Positions 43,790-52,510 of a DNA stretch of 64,000 nt are shown here, one piece after another. Under the pieces are notes generated by a model. The model saw only the letters and a list, made by a program, of their open reading frames with translations, made no database searches and was not told the DNA's origin. The translations under genes and the position numbers were made by a program. Origin of the DNA: Microbacterium sp. UFMG61. Lineage in GTDB: Bacteria; Actinomycetota; Actinomycetes; Actinomycetales; Microbacteriaceae. The stretch lies in NCBI RefSeq assembly GCF_015354505.1, contig NZ_JACAFP010000002.1, positions 186,001 to 250,000 of the forward strand, written 5' to 3'. Every line of letters begins with the position of its first letter. The first letter of the stretch is position 1.

Positions 43790-43795
43790 GAAGGG

Positions 43796-44983
43796 ATGCC
43801 GTCACAGCCGAGCCCCGCGCTGGGCACCCGTCCGCACAACCTCGCCCGCATCCTCCGGCTCGTGCACGAGAACGGCGCGCAGTCCCGCGCGGCGCTGACC
43901 GAGCAGACCGGACTGAACCGCTCGACGATCGCCGACCTCGTCGGCGAACTGGTCAGACGCGGGCTCGTCGACGAACGGATTCCCGAGGTGCCCGGTCGAG
44001 TCGGACGTCCGTCGCCGGTCGTGACGGCATCGGACCGGTTCGTCGCCATCGCAGTGAACCCCGAGGTGGATGCGATCGAGATCGCCGCCGTGGGCCTCGA
44101 CCGCAGCATTCTCGTGCGCGAGCGACTGCCGAACGAGATCGTGCCCACGCCGGATGCCGTCGCCGAGGTGATCGCGGCGCGCATCGCCGCGTGGCGTGAG
44201 GGGCCCCTCGCCGCCGCACGGATCGCAGCGGTCGGCATCGCGGTTCCCGGTCTCGTGCGCTCGTCCGACGGAGTCGTGCGCAACGCCCCCCACCTCGGGT
44301 GGATCGACGTGCCGCTCGCCCGGCTGGTGCAGTCGGCCACCGGATGCCCGACGGTCGTCGACAACGACGCCACGCTCGGAGCGATCGCGGAGCACCGGTA
44401 TGGAGCCGGGAGGGGCCTCGACGACATCGTGTATCTCAACGGCGGCGCCTCGGGCATCGGCGGCGGCCTGATCATCCACGGCGCACCGGTCGCGGGTGCC
44501 GGCGGATACGCGGGCGAGTTCGGACAGAATCGTCCCCGCATCTCGGCCGACGATGACCGTCGCACGGCCGACGGCGTGCTCGAGTCGGAGGTCAGCCGCA
44601 CACTCCTGCTCGGCGCCGTGGGGCTGGAGGCCGCAGACGATGAGACGCTCGAGGCCGAGCTGTCGACGACGGAGTCCGCCGACGTCGCCTGTGAGATCAC
44701 CCGTCAGGCGCACGTGCTCGCAAGCGCCCTGGCCAACGCCGTCAACGTGCTCAACCCCGCGCTGATCGTGCTCGGCGGTTTCCTCGCGACCCTCGCCGAC
44801 CTGCGCGCCGCTCAGATCGACGACGACGTGCGCGCGCTCGCGATGTCGGAGAGCGCCGAGGGGCTGCAGATCCGCCCCGCGGCGCTGGGGGCCGACAGAC
44901 TGCTGATCGGCGCCGCGGAGCTGGCCTTCGCCGATGTGCTCGCGGATCCCGGGGGAGCAGAGCCGCAGGAACTGCGCCCCTGA
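43796..44983 (+). CDS. xylR: ROK-family transcriptional regulator (XylR-like)
   Basis: A 395-aa regulator. The winged HTH (RAALTEQTGLNRSTIADLVGELVRRGLV) occupies about residues 25-60 and the ROK sugar-kinase-like domain follows. In that domain GYAGEFGQ is present, but the CxCGxxGCxE zinc motif normally following it is missing and replaced by an Arg/Asp-rich stretch. It diverges from xylAB over a single perfect palindrome. ATG 43796 is favoured by the promoter layout; ATG 43760 would add 12 residues. Confidence 0.85.
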   Translation: MPSQPSPALGTRPHNLARILRLVHENGAQSRAALTEQTGLNRSTIADLVGELVRRGLVDERIPEVPGRVGRPSPVVTASDRFVAIAVNPEVDAIEIAAVGLDRSILVRERLPNEIVPTPDAVAEVIAARIAAWREGPLAAARIAAVGIAVPGLVRSSDGVVRNAPHLGWIDVPLARLVQSATGCPTVVDNDATLGAIAEHRYGAGRGLDDIVYLNGGASGIGGGLIIHGAPVAGAGGYAGEFGQNRPRISADDDRRTADGVLESEVSRTLLLGAVGLEAADDETLEAELSTTESADVACEITRQAHVLASALANAVNVLNPALIVLGGFLATLADLRAAQIDDDVRALAMSESAEGLQIRPAALGADRLLIGAAELAFADVLADPGGAEPQELRP

Positions 44984-45055
44984 TCGGATCCGACCGGAGA
45001 AGTCGGGTCGCAGAGGTGCCGTCGACTGCACGATGGTGGGGAAAGGAGGAACCTC

Positions 45056-45919
45056 ATGATCGGAATGCTCAACGCGCTGATCGACCTGGTCGAGAGCGAA
45101 TCCGGCGATGATCTCGATGTCTCCCGATTCGCCCGCGAGCACGGCTCCACGGAGTACCACCTGCGGAGGATGTTCGCGGCGCTGGCGGGGATGCCGCTGT
45201 CGGAGTACGTGCGTCGGCGGCGCATGACCCTCGCGGCAGCGGATCTCGTGGCCGGTGCCCCGACCGTTCTCGATGTCGCGGTGCGCCACGGCTACAGCTC
45301 GGCGGAGGCCTTCGGACGCGCCTTCCGCGCCGTGCACGGGATCAGCCCGGTCGACGCACGCCGAGACGGGGGTCCTCTCCGCACACAAACCACGCTCCGG
45401 TTCCGCCTGAGCGTCGAAGGGAGCATCCCGATGGACGTCACCATCACCCCCACCTCCGAGCTCGTGCTCGTCGGTCATGCGGCGCGGGTGCCGCTGATCC
45501 ACGAGGGCGTCAATCCCCACATCCAGGCGCATATCGCGGCCATCCCGCCCGACGAGCATGCCCGGCTGAAGCGGCTGAGCGATGCGGTACCCGCGGGCAT
45601 CCTCGCGATCACCGGCGACATCGCTCCGGACGCTCCCGAGGGAACCGAGCTGACGTATCTGCACGGCGTCTCGGTGCGCCCCGGCACGCCGGTGCCGGAT
45701 GGTCTCGACTCGATGCGGGTCGAGGCCGGCGCGTGGGCGGTCTTCGCCGCATCCGGTCCGTTCCCCGAGACGCTCCAGCGCCTCTGGGCGGCCACTGCGA
45801 CCGAGTGGTTCCCGTCGAACCCGTGGCGGCTGCGGCCCGGCCCTTCGATCGTGCGGTACCTCGAGTTCACCGGTACCCACGCCTCGTGCGAACTCTGGCT
45901 CGCGGTGGAATCCGCCTGA
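45056..45919 (+). CDS. AraC-family regulator with GyrI-like effector domain
   Basis: A 287-aa protein. The AraC HTH domain is N-terminal (about residues 10-105: STEYHLRRMFAALAGMPLSEYVRRRRMTLAAADL and VAVRHGYSSAEAFGRAFRAVHG). A GyrI-like small-molecule-binding domain covers about 125-287. This is the Rob/TipA-like architecture used for drug or metabolite sensing. AAAGGAGG precedes the ATG. The next gene encodes a standalone GyrI-like protein. Confidence 0.88.
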   Translation: MIGMLNALIDLVESESGDDLDVSRFAREHGSTEYHLRRMFAALAGMPLSEYVRRRRMTLAAADLVAGAPTVLDVAVRHGYSSAEAFGRAFRAVHGISPVDARRDGGPLRTQTTLRFRLSVEGSIPMDVTITPTSELVLVGHAARVPLIHEGVNPHIQAHIAAIPPDEHARLKRLSDAVPAGILAITGDIAPDAPEGTELTYLHGVSVRPGTPVPDGLDSMRVEAGAWAVFAASGPFPETLQRLWAATATEWFPSNPWRLRPGPSIVRYLEFTGTHASCELWLAVESA

Positions 45920-45995
45920 CCGCAGCATGCGACACTGTGGCCACGGTTCTCCGCCTCCGGCGCGGAGCCGTGGCCACAGAGTGAGAGGACTGCAG

Positions 45996-46628
45996 ATGGC
46001 GATCGACCCGAAGAAGACGCTCGATGCGTACAGAGCGAAGAAGGGAGAGTTCCGTCTCGTCGAGGTTCCCGCGATCCGGTATCTGATGGTCGACGGCGCG
46101 GGGGATCCGAACACCGCCCCCGCCTATGCCGCCGCGGTCGCCGCGCTCTTCCCCATCGCGTACACCCTCAAGTTCGCGAGCAGGGCGCAGCTCGGTGTCG
46201 ACACCGTCGTGATGCCGCTCGAGGGGCTCTGGCACGCCCCCGACATGCAGGCGTTCACGACGCGCCGCGACAAATCGGCGTGGCTGTGGACCCTGATGAT
46301 CATGGTGCCCGACCACGTCACCCACGAGATGTTCGTCGCCGCGGTCGACAGCGTCGAGGTCAAGCTCGCGACGAAGAAGCAGGTCTCACCGGCGCTGCGA
46401 TCCGTGCGCCTCGAGACCCTCGACGAAGGGCTCAGCGTGCAGACCTTGCATGTGGGCTCGTATGACGACGAGGCTCCCGTGCTCGACGAGCTGCACCACC
46501 GCTTCATCCCCGAGAACGGCCTGCGCATGACCGGTCGGCATCACGAGATCTACCTCAGCGATGTCCGGCGGGTCGCCCCGGCGAAGCTGCGCACGATCCT
46601 GCGGCAGCCCGTCGCGCGCCTGACGTGA
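45996..46628 (+). CDS. GyrI-like small-molecule-binding protein
   Basis: A 210-aa cytoplasmic protein starting MAIDPKKTLDAYRAKKGEF. It fits the actinobacterial GyrI-like group (IRYLMVDGAGDPN; VMPLEGLWHAPD; LHVGSYDDEAPVLDELH; MTGRHHEIYLSD). Members bind or hydrolyse amphipathic compounds. It lies 76 bases after the AraC/GyrI gene and may be co-regulated. No specific ligand is apparent. Confidence 0.85.
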   Translation: MAIDPKKTLDAYRAKKGEFRLVEVPAIRYLMVDGAGDPNTAPAYAAAVAALFPIAYTLKFASRAQLGVDTVVMPLEGLWHAPDMQAFTTRRDKSAWLWTLMIMVPDHVTHEMFVAAVDSVEVKLATKKQVSPALRSVRLETLDEGLSVQTLHVGSYDDEAPVLDELHHRFIPENGLRMTGRHHEIYLSDVRRVAPAKLRTILRQPVARLT

Positions 46629-46687
46629 CGGACTGCGTGGAGCATCCGTGCACGTCCGGCGGCGTAGGAGTGGCGCCCGTCCGCAGA

Positions 46688-46699
46688 TAGTCTGCTCAG
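46688..46699 (+). promoter_or_regulatory. Leaderless -10 box before DUF1206 gene
   Basis: TAGTCT (46688-46693) ends 6 bases before the ATG at 46700 and no ribosome site is present between them. The layout matches leaderless actinobacterial genes. Confidence 0.45.
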
Positions 46700-47500
46700 A
46701 TGGAGACCCCGAAGGACGTCGCGCGTACGGCGCAGCGTTCCGACGGCTTCCGGCGCACCGCCCGCGCGGGATTCGTGGTCGTGGGCATCGTGCACATCAT
46801 CATCGGCGTGATCGCGGTCTCGATCGCCACGGGTGGAGGTGGAGATGCCGATCAGGACGGCGTGATGAAGGTGATCAGATCGACGCCCATCGGCGGGCTG
46901 CTGCTCGGAGGCGTGGCCGCGGCGCTGATCGCCCTGGCGATCTGGGAGGTCGCCGGCGGACTGCTTTCGGCGAGCAGGGACGACGCGAAGCGCTGGGGAC
47001 GACGCCTGAAGATGATGGGCATCGCGGCCGCGTATCTCGTGATCGCGGGGCTCGCCCTGGTGTTCGCCTTCGGCGGGAGCATCGAATCCGAGAAGACGAT
47101 GCAGACCCTCAGCACCGTGGTGCTGGCCGTCCCCGGCGGAACCGTCCTGCTCATCGTCCTCGGACTCAGCGTTGCCGGCGTGGGCGTGGGGTTCTTCGTG
47201 ATCGGCATCACCCGGGGCTTCGAGAACACCATGGACGTCCCGGACGGACCTTCGCACGTCTGGATCGTCTCCCTCGGCATCGTCGGGTACCTCGCCAAGG
47301 GCATCGCGATCGCGGTGACCGGAGCGCTCTTCGTCGTGGCGGCCTGGACGCAGGACCCCGACAGAGCGGCGGGCCTCGACGCCGCTCTGCGCAGCATCAC
47401 GGCGCTGCCGCTCGGAGAGCCCCTGCTGTGGCTCGTCGGCGTGGGCCTCGCGATCTACGGAGTCTTCTCGATCGTGCGGGCGCGATTCGCGCGGATGTGA
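46700..47500 (+). CDS. DUF1206-family membrane protein
   Basis: A 266-aa inner-membrane protein built of three similar two-helix modules (starting near residues 15, 105 and 195), each with an R/A-G-F-V-V-x-G-I-like first helix. This is the DUF1206 pattern, whose function is unknown. It is monocistronic, with a leaderless-looking start, and ends 9 bases before the convergent LysE-type gene. Confidence 0.85.
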   Translation: METPKDVARTAQRSDGFRRTARAGFVVVGIVHIIIGVIAVSIATGGGGDADQDGVMKVIRSTPIGGLLLGGVAAALIALAIWEVAGGLLSASRDDAKRWGRRLKMMGIAAAYLVIAGLALVFAFGGSIESEKTMQTLSTVVLAVPGGTVLLIVLGLSVAGVGVGFFVIGITRGFENTMDVPDGPSHVWIVSLGIVGYLAKGIAIAVTGALFVVAAWTQDPDRAAGLDAALRSITALPLGEPLLWLVGVGLAIYGVFSIVRARFARM

Positions 47501-47509
47501 CGACGAGGG

Positions 47510-48157
47510 TCAGACGCTCGCGGGCTTCTCGCTCCAGATCAACAGGAATGCGCCGAGCGCGATCATGAGTCCGCCTCCGGTGGCGCTCAGGGCCTCGATT
47601 CGGCGCGGTGACCGGCCGAACCATGCCCGGGCCGAGCTCGCCAGCAGCACCCAGAGCGCATCGCAGGCGACACCGATCGCGACGACGATCGTGCCGAGGA
47701 CGAACAGCTGCATCGGCACCGCCCCGGCATCGAGATCGACGAACTGGGGCAGGATCGCGAGGAAGAACGCGATCGACTTCGGGTTGGTGACGCCCACGAC
47801 GAAGCCCTCGCCCAGCAGACGCGCGCCCGACCGCTTCGGCACGGTGCCGCTCGCTGTCGCCGCGGCATCCCTGCGATGCCGGACCGCCTGGATGCCGAGG
47901 AAGATCAGGTAGCCGGCGCCGAGCACCTTCACGACCGTGAACAGCACGATCGACTGGGCCACGACAGTGCCGACGCCGAGCGCGACGCCCACGACGAGCA
48001 GGATCGAGCCGAGCGCGGTCCCCAGGATGCTGAGGAAGCCCCCGAGCCTGCCGAGCGCCATCGCTCGCCCGATCGTGAACAGCACGGTCGGTCCGGGGAT
48101 CACCACCATGATGAACGCCGCGATGACGAAGGTCGTGAACGTCTGCGCGCTGAGCAT
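47510..48157 (-). CDS. LysE/RhtB-family amino-acid exporter
   Basis: A 215-aa membrane protein with six hydrophobic segments. It has the family signature VVIPGPTVLFTIGRAMALGRLGG near residue 20 and GFVVGVTNPKSIAFF near residue 125. Family members export amino acids such as lysine, homoserine or threonine. It is monocistronic and diverges from the pilus operon. Confidence 0.9.
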   Translation of the reverse strand: MLSAQTFTTFVIAAFIMVVIPGPTVLFTIGRAMALGRLGGFLSILGTALGSILLVVGVALGVGTVVAQSIVLFTVVKVLGAGYLIFLGIQAVRHRRDAAATASGTVPKRSGARLLGEGFVVGVTNPKSIAFFLAILPQFVDLDAGAVPMQLFVLGTIVVAIGVACDALWVLLASSARAWFGRSPRRIEALSATGGGLMIALGAFLLIWSEKPASV

Positions 48158-48361
48158 GCCGCGAGCCTAGGGCAGCCGTAGCACATCCGATCCGAAAAAG
48201 ATTTCAGGCCCACCGTCATAAATGTCTCGGGCGGCGGTCTGGGTATGTGATGGGCAGCGTCTGCGGCCCAGCACTGGGGAATTTCATAGCACTGGGCAGC
48301 GACGCCTCTCCTCGTCGTACTGCCCGCGGTGGGCGGAGGGCCTGCCGGGATAGGGACACTC
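48158..48361. promoter_or_regulatory. Divergent control region of pilus operon and lysE-type gene
   Basis: This 204-base region contains an AT-richer stretch (ATAAAT at about 48219) that could be a -10 element for the pilus operon. AGCACTGGG occurs twice as a direct repeat (48270-48278 and 48288-48296). I found no convincing match to a known riboswitch class. Confidence 0.4.
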
Positions 48362-50836
48362 ATGGGCCTGCGCTCACACACTCACACGGCATCACGGGCC
48401 GTCGTCGCGTCGCGCCGTCGGGCGCTCACGCGGCTGTGCGGCATCCTGGCGATCGCCGGCGTACTCATCGCCGGTGGCACCCTCGCGCCGAACACGGGCA
48501 TCACCGCTGCGGCGACGGTTCCCGGCACGCCCGGCGTGACCCAGCCCGGCACGCCCGTGTACACCGAGAACTTCTCGAACCAGAACGCGAGCCTGGCGGC
48601 GCTCCCGATCACGACCTACGTCGGAGGCGTCGCCGCGGCGAACTCGACCTACACGGCCGACGTGCAGTGGACCCCCGCAGGGCTCCAGTGCAACGGGTGG
48701 ATACTCAACTCCGCGACGCCTCTTCCCGTCGTGGACACCGGATGCGTCAACAACCAGCCGGACGGCTGGCAGCAGCTGCGGGACATGGCCGTCGCTCTCG
48801 GCGTCGCTCAGGGGCAGACCGCGGCGCAGGCGCAGTCGAATCAGGTGCTCTCCGAGTACACCAACCGCGCGAACGGCACCATCGCGGCGGGCACGCAGTT
48901 CCGGACCGTCAACACGATCCCGGCGATCGCCGGCCACTACTACGCCGTGTCCGCGTACTTCGCGGCGACGAGCTGCCCGGCCGTCGGCGGCGCGAACCAG
49001 CCCAAAGAGACCTTCTCGCTCATCGTCAACGGAACCCCCGTCGTCCTGAGCACGGGACTGAACCCGTGCACGGACAGCACCAACTGGGGTCCGCAGGTCA
49101 GGAAGCTGCAGTCCGCCGCGTACCAGATCCCTGTGGGAACGACGGCCAACCTGGGCCTCTCGCTGTACAACGCCACCGCGAGCGGTTCCGGGAACGACGC
49201 CGCCTTCGACCTCCCGCAGATCGTCGACGTCACGCCCCAGCTCGACAAGGCGTTCAGCCCGACGCTCATCCTCAACGGTGCGACGTCGAAGATGACCCTG
49301 ACGGTCACGAACACGAGCGACCTGATGGCCAAGAACGACTGGTTCATCACCGACGCGCTGCCGGCGAACCTGAGGATCGCCGCGGCTCCGAACGTCGGCG
49401 GGACCTGCATCCAGCACACCGGCGCGGCCTACGCCGTCACGGCGCCCGCAGGCGGAACCACCGTCTCGGTGACCGGCGGCGACCTCGCGCTCAATCAGGC
49501 CTCCTGCACCATCACGGTCGATGTCACGTCCACCGTGAACGGCACATACGTCAACGGTCCCGCCAACATCACGACCAACCTGAACCCGCCGTCCAACGCG
49601 ACTCTCGAGGTGATCCAGCCGTCGATCGACCTCGTCAAGACGTCGAACATCGCGAACTACGACGCGGTCGGCGACATCGCGACCTATACCTTCGTGGCCA
49701 CGAACACCACGCCGAAGGCCGCGACCAACACGATCGTGAACACCAGCCTCACGAACGTGACGATCACCGAGGACATGTTCTCGGGCGTCGGCGACATGAG
49801 CGCCCTCTCCTGCGACAAGCCCGCGCCCGTGACGCTCGCGAGCGGCGAGAAGCTGACCTGCACGGCCACGTATGCGGTGCAGCAGGGCGACCTCGACGCC
49901 GCGCCGCTGACGAACGTCGCACGCGCCACCGGCACCCCGGCGACCGGGCCGAACGTCACCGACACCGACGACGAGATCATCCCCGCCGTCTGGACGCCTG
50001 CGCTCCTGCTCGACAAGTCCGCCTCGGTGGTCGACATCGACCAGGACGGGGTCACCGGACTCGGCGACCACATCATGTACACGTTCGACGTGACCAACAC
50101 CGGCAACGTCGCGGTGTCGGAGATCACGGTCGTCGACGATCTGCTCACGCAGTTCGGCATCACCGTCACCTGCACGCCGACCACGATCGCGCCGACCCAG
50201 GTCGCGCACTGCGTCGCCGACGCGCCGTACGTGATCACGCAGCCCGACGTCGACGCGAAAGAGGTCCTGAACACGGCGTTCTCGACCGGCAAGACTCCGT
50301 CCGGCGGGCCGGTGCGGTCGAACGACGACAGCACCCGCACGCCCATCGAGCCGTTCCGGATCCCGCTGCAGATCGAGAAGATCGGCGAATCCTCCGCGAA
50401 CGACTGGGTGCGCATGGACGGCTCGTCGTTCGAGGTGCTCGAAGACGTCGACGGCGCCCCGGGCGCAGCGCTCCCGTTCACGGTCGCCGACGTCGAGCTC
50501 GGACTCTTCCAAATCGACAGCATCCCGGCCGGCACCTACTGGCTCAGCGAGCTGACGGCGCCCGACGGCTTCAGCCTGCTGGCCGAGCCGGTGCAGTTCA
50601 TCATCAATCCCGACCGCACGGTCAGCATCGTCGCCGGTGGCGACGAGGCCGTGACCGCGGCGGGGCAGGTCATCACGGTGCGCGATGTGCCCGCGATGCT
50701 CCTTCCGACCACCGGGGGGACGGGCGCATTGCCCTACATCCTCGCCGGTTCCCTCACCGTCCTCGTCGCGGGTGGGTGGGCCTTGATGGTCCGCCGTCGT
50801 CACGCCCGTTCCGATGCGAACGACCCGCAGATCTGA
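48362..50836 (+). CDS. LPXTG-anchored surface adhesin / minor pilin
   Basis: An 824-aa secreted wall protein, probably a tip or accessory pilin. A basic N-terminus and hydrophobic signal segment (about 25-50) are followed by a Cys-containing N-terminal domain, then DUF11-like prealbumin-type modules from about residue 290 (QLDKAFSPTLILNG; SIDLVKTSNIANY; LLLDKSASVVDI). A SpaA-like module with an E-box-like YWLSELTAPDGF follows near residue 720. The sorting signal is LPTTG at 781-785, then a hydrophobic stretch and an RRRHAR tail. AGGGA precedes ATG 48362. It heads the pilus operon. Confidence 0.87.
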   Translation: MGLRSHTHTASRAVVASRRRALTRLCGILAIAGVLIAGGTLAPNTGITAAATVPGTPGVTQPGTPVYTENFSNQNASLAALPITTYVGGVAAANSTYTADVQWTPAGLQCNGWILNSATPLPVVDTGCVNNQPDGWQQLRDMAVALGVAQGQTAAQAQSNQVLSEYTNRANGTIAAGTQFRTVNTIPAIAGHYYAVSAYFAATSCPAVGGANQPKETFSLIVNGTPVVLSTGLNPCTDSTNWGPQVRKLQSAAYQIPVGTTANLGLSLYNATASGSGNDAAFDLPQIVDVTPQLDKAFSPTLILNGATSKMTLTVTNTSDLMAKNDWFITDALPANLRIAAAPNVGGTCIQHTGAAYAVTAPAGGTTVSVTGGDLALNQASCTITVDVTSTVNGTYVNGPANITTNLNPPSNATLEVIQPSIDLVKTSNIANYDAVGDIATYTFVATNTTPKAATNTIVNTSLTNVTITEDMFSGVGDMSALSCDKPAPVTLASGEKLTCTATYAVQQGDLDAAPLTNVARATGTPATGPNVTDTDDEIIPAVWTPALLLDKSASVVDIDQDGVTGLGDHIMYTFDVTNTGNVAVSEITVVDDLLTQFGITVTCTPTTIAPTQVAHCVADAPYVITQPDVDAKEVLNTAFSTGKTPSGGPVRSNDDSTRTPIEPFRIPLQIEKIGESSANDWVRMDGSSFEVLEDVDGAPGAALPFTVADVELGLFQIDSIPAGTYWLSELTAPDGFSLLAEPVQFIINPDRTVSIVAGGDEAVTAAGQVITVRDVPAMLLPTTGGTGALPYILAGSLTVLVAGGWALMVRRRHARSDANDPQI

Positions 50837-50901
50837 TCTGCATCCCGATCACCACCACCTGACACCGACCGGGGAGACCCGGCCACCGAGAGAGAGACAC
50901 A

Positions 50902-52383
50902 GTGAACACTCCCACCAACGGACGCGGTTCCCGCGTCGCGGCAGGCCTGCTGGTCGCAGGCGTCGCCGCGCTGACCCTCGCAGCACCCGCGAGCGCTGCC
51001 ACGCCCAACCTCGTCGACCCGGATGCCGTGGGCTCGCTCACGATCCACAAGTACGAGGCTCCGGAGACGCCGACCGGACTGCCGAGCGACGGCACGGAGC
51101 AGAACGTGGCGCTCGACCCGCTCGCCGGAGTCGGCTTCACGGTCTACAAGGTCGATACGGTCGACCTCACGACGAACCAGGGCTGGGTCGACGCGAGCGA
51201 CCTCGCCGACCTCGCGCCGGACAGCGTGGACGACATCACCGCTGCGGGATACACCGCGAGCGCGATCGGTGGCGAGACGCTCACCGACGCGAACGGTGAG
51301 ATCGCGCTGGCGAACCTCGACCTCGGCCTCTACTTCGTCGTCGAGACCTCGCCTCTCGCGGGCTCCACCGGTGTCGCTCCGTTCCTCGTGACGGTGCCGC
51401 TGACCGACCCGGCCAACGACGACAACTGGCTGTACGACGTGCACGTCTACCCGAAGAACGCGCTCACCGAGGTGACGAAGACCGTCGAGGACTCCGAGGA
51501 CGTGAAGCTCGGCGACGAGATCGACTTCACGATCACGGGTGACATCCCCAACGTCGCCGTCATCGACGGATACAAGATCGTCGACACGCTCGACACCAAG
51601 CTCGACTACGTCTCCGCTGCGGTGACCCTCGTCGACGGCACGCCGCTCGCCGCGACCGACTACACGGTCGTCTACGACGCCGGCACCCGTGCCGTCACCG
51701 TGGAGTTCACAGCTTCGGGTCTCGCGGTCCTCGCCGCGCACCCCGCCACGCAGGTCCAGGTCGTCCTGACGGCCACCGTCAACACGGTCGGCGAGATCGC
51801 CAACACCGCCGTGCTCTACCCGAACCTCGGTTCGTACACGGTTCTGCCCGGGCAGCCCGGCGGACCCACCGTCACCCCCGAGGTCATCACCAAGTGGGGC
51901 GACCTGACGGTCGAGAAGACCGACAAGGCCGGCGCGCCGCTGACCGGCGCGGTGTTCTCGGTCTACCCGACGCAGCAGGATGCGATCGACGGCACCAACG
52001 CGATCACCCTGGGCGGCGCGACCGAGTTCGCCGTCGCCGCCGACGGCACCGTGACCCTGTCGGGTCTGCGCTACTCCGACTGGGCCGACAACGCCACGGT
52101 CGCTCCGGGCGAAGACGGCTACCAGACGTACTGGCTCGCCGAGATCGTCGCTCCTGACGGATACGAGCTGCTCGCGGCTCCGATCGAGTTCACCATCACG
52201 GCTGCCACCACCGCCGTCGGTGTCGACCTCGAGGTCGTCAACGTGCCGTCCAACGCCGGCTTCAAGCTGCCCCTCACCGGTGGCGCGGGAACGACCCTGT
52301 TCCTCGCCGGCGGCGTGCTGCTCCTTGCCGGAGCCGTCCTGCTCGCCATCCGCAACCGCCGCAAGGTGAGCACCGAGGCGTAA
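50902..52383 (+). CDS. Major shaft pilin, LPXTG-anchored (SpaA/FimA type)
   Basis: A 493-aa backbone pilin starting with GTG after GAGAGAGA. A Sec signal ends near ASA (residue 32). The pilin motif YDVHVYPK is at residues 178-185, and its Lys185 is the expected nucleophile for polymerisation. An E-box YWLAE (Glu414) lies in the last module, which should form an isopeptide bond. The sorting signal LPLTG is at 456-460, followed by a hydrophobic segment and a basic tail. Family name and mechanism come from Corynebacterium/Actinomyces pili. The sortase that polymerises it is the next gene. Confidence 0.94.
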   Translation: MNTPTNGRGSRVAAGLLVAGVAALTLAAPASAATPNLVDPDAVGSLTIHKYEAPETPTGLPSDGTEQNVALDPLAGVGFTVYKVDTVDLTTNQGWVDASDLADLAPDSVDDITAAGYTASAIGGETLTDANGEIALANLDLGLYFVVETSPLAGSTGVAPFLVTVPLTDPANDDNWLYDVHVYPKNALTEVTKTVEDSEDVKLGDEIDFTITGDIPNVAVIDGYKIVDTLDTKLDYVSAAVTLVDGTPLAATDYTVVYDAGTRAVTVEFTASGLAVLAAHPATQVQVVLTATVNTVGEIANTAVLYPNLGSYTVLPGQPGGPTVTPEVITKWGDLTVEKTDKAGAPLTGAVFSVYPTQQDAIDGTNAITLGGATEFAVAADGTVTLSGLRYSDWADNATVAPGEDGYQTYWLAEIVAPDGYELLAAPIEFTITAATTAVGVDLEVVNVPSNAGFKLPLTGGAGTTLFLAGGVLLLAGAVLLAIRNRRKVSTEA

Positions 52384-52392
52384 GCCGAGACC

Positions 52393-52434
52393 GGCCGTGC
52401 GGGGGAGGTGTCGAGATCCCTTCCCCGCACGGCC
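52393..52434 (+). other. Stem-loop between pilin and sortase genes
   Basis: GGCCGTGCGGGG (52393-52404) pairs perfectly with 52423-52434. It begins 9 bases after the pilin stop. Such a hairpin could stabilise abundant pilin mRNA or partly terminate transcription before the sortase gene. There is no T-run. Confidence 0.82.
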
Positions 52435-52510
52435 CCCTCGCGTCGACAGCCCGTCGACGTCTCTCCTCCCGAACGATCCGCCGCCGGATTCACACACAGA
52501 GAGCCCCGTC

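Noticed and set aside
43760..43795. Upstream ATG start for the ROK regulator
   Set aside because: ATG 43760 lies in a plausible -35 element and has no ribosome site; the downstream ATG at 43796 fits a leaderless start better. Not fully excluded.
48158..48361. Cyclic-di-GMP or other riboswitch before the pilus operon
   Set aside because: I could not match a conserved riboswitch core; only a short direct repeat and an AT-rich patch are visible.
48392..50803. Minus-strand open frame of 803 codons opposite the LPTTG adhesin
   Set aside because: It has low-complexity Arg/Asp/Gly/Val content and no start context or motifs. The plus strand has a signal peptide, repeat modules and a sorting signal.
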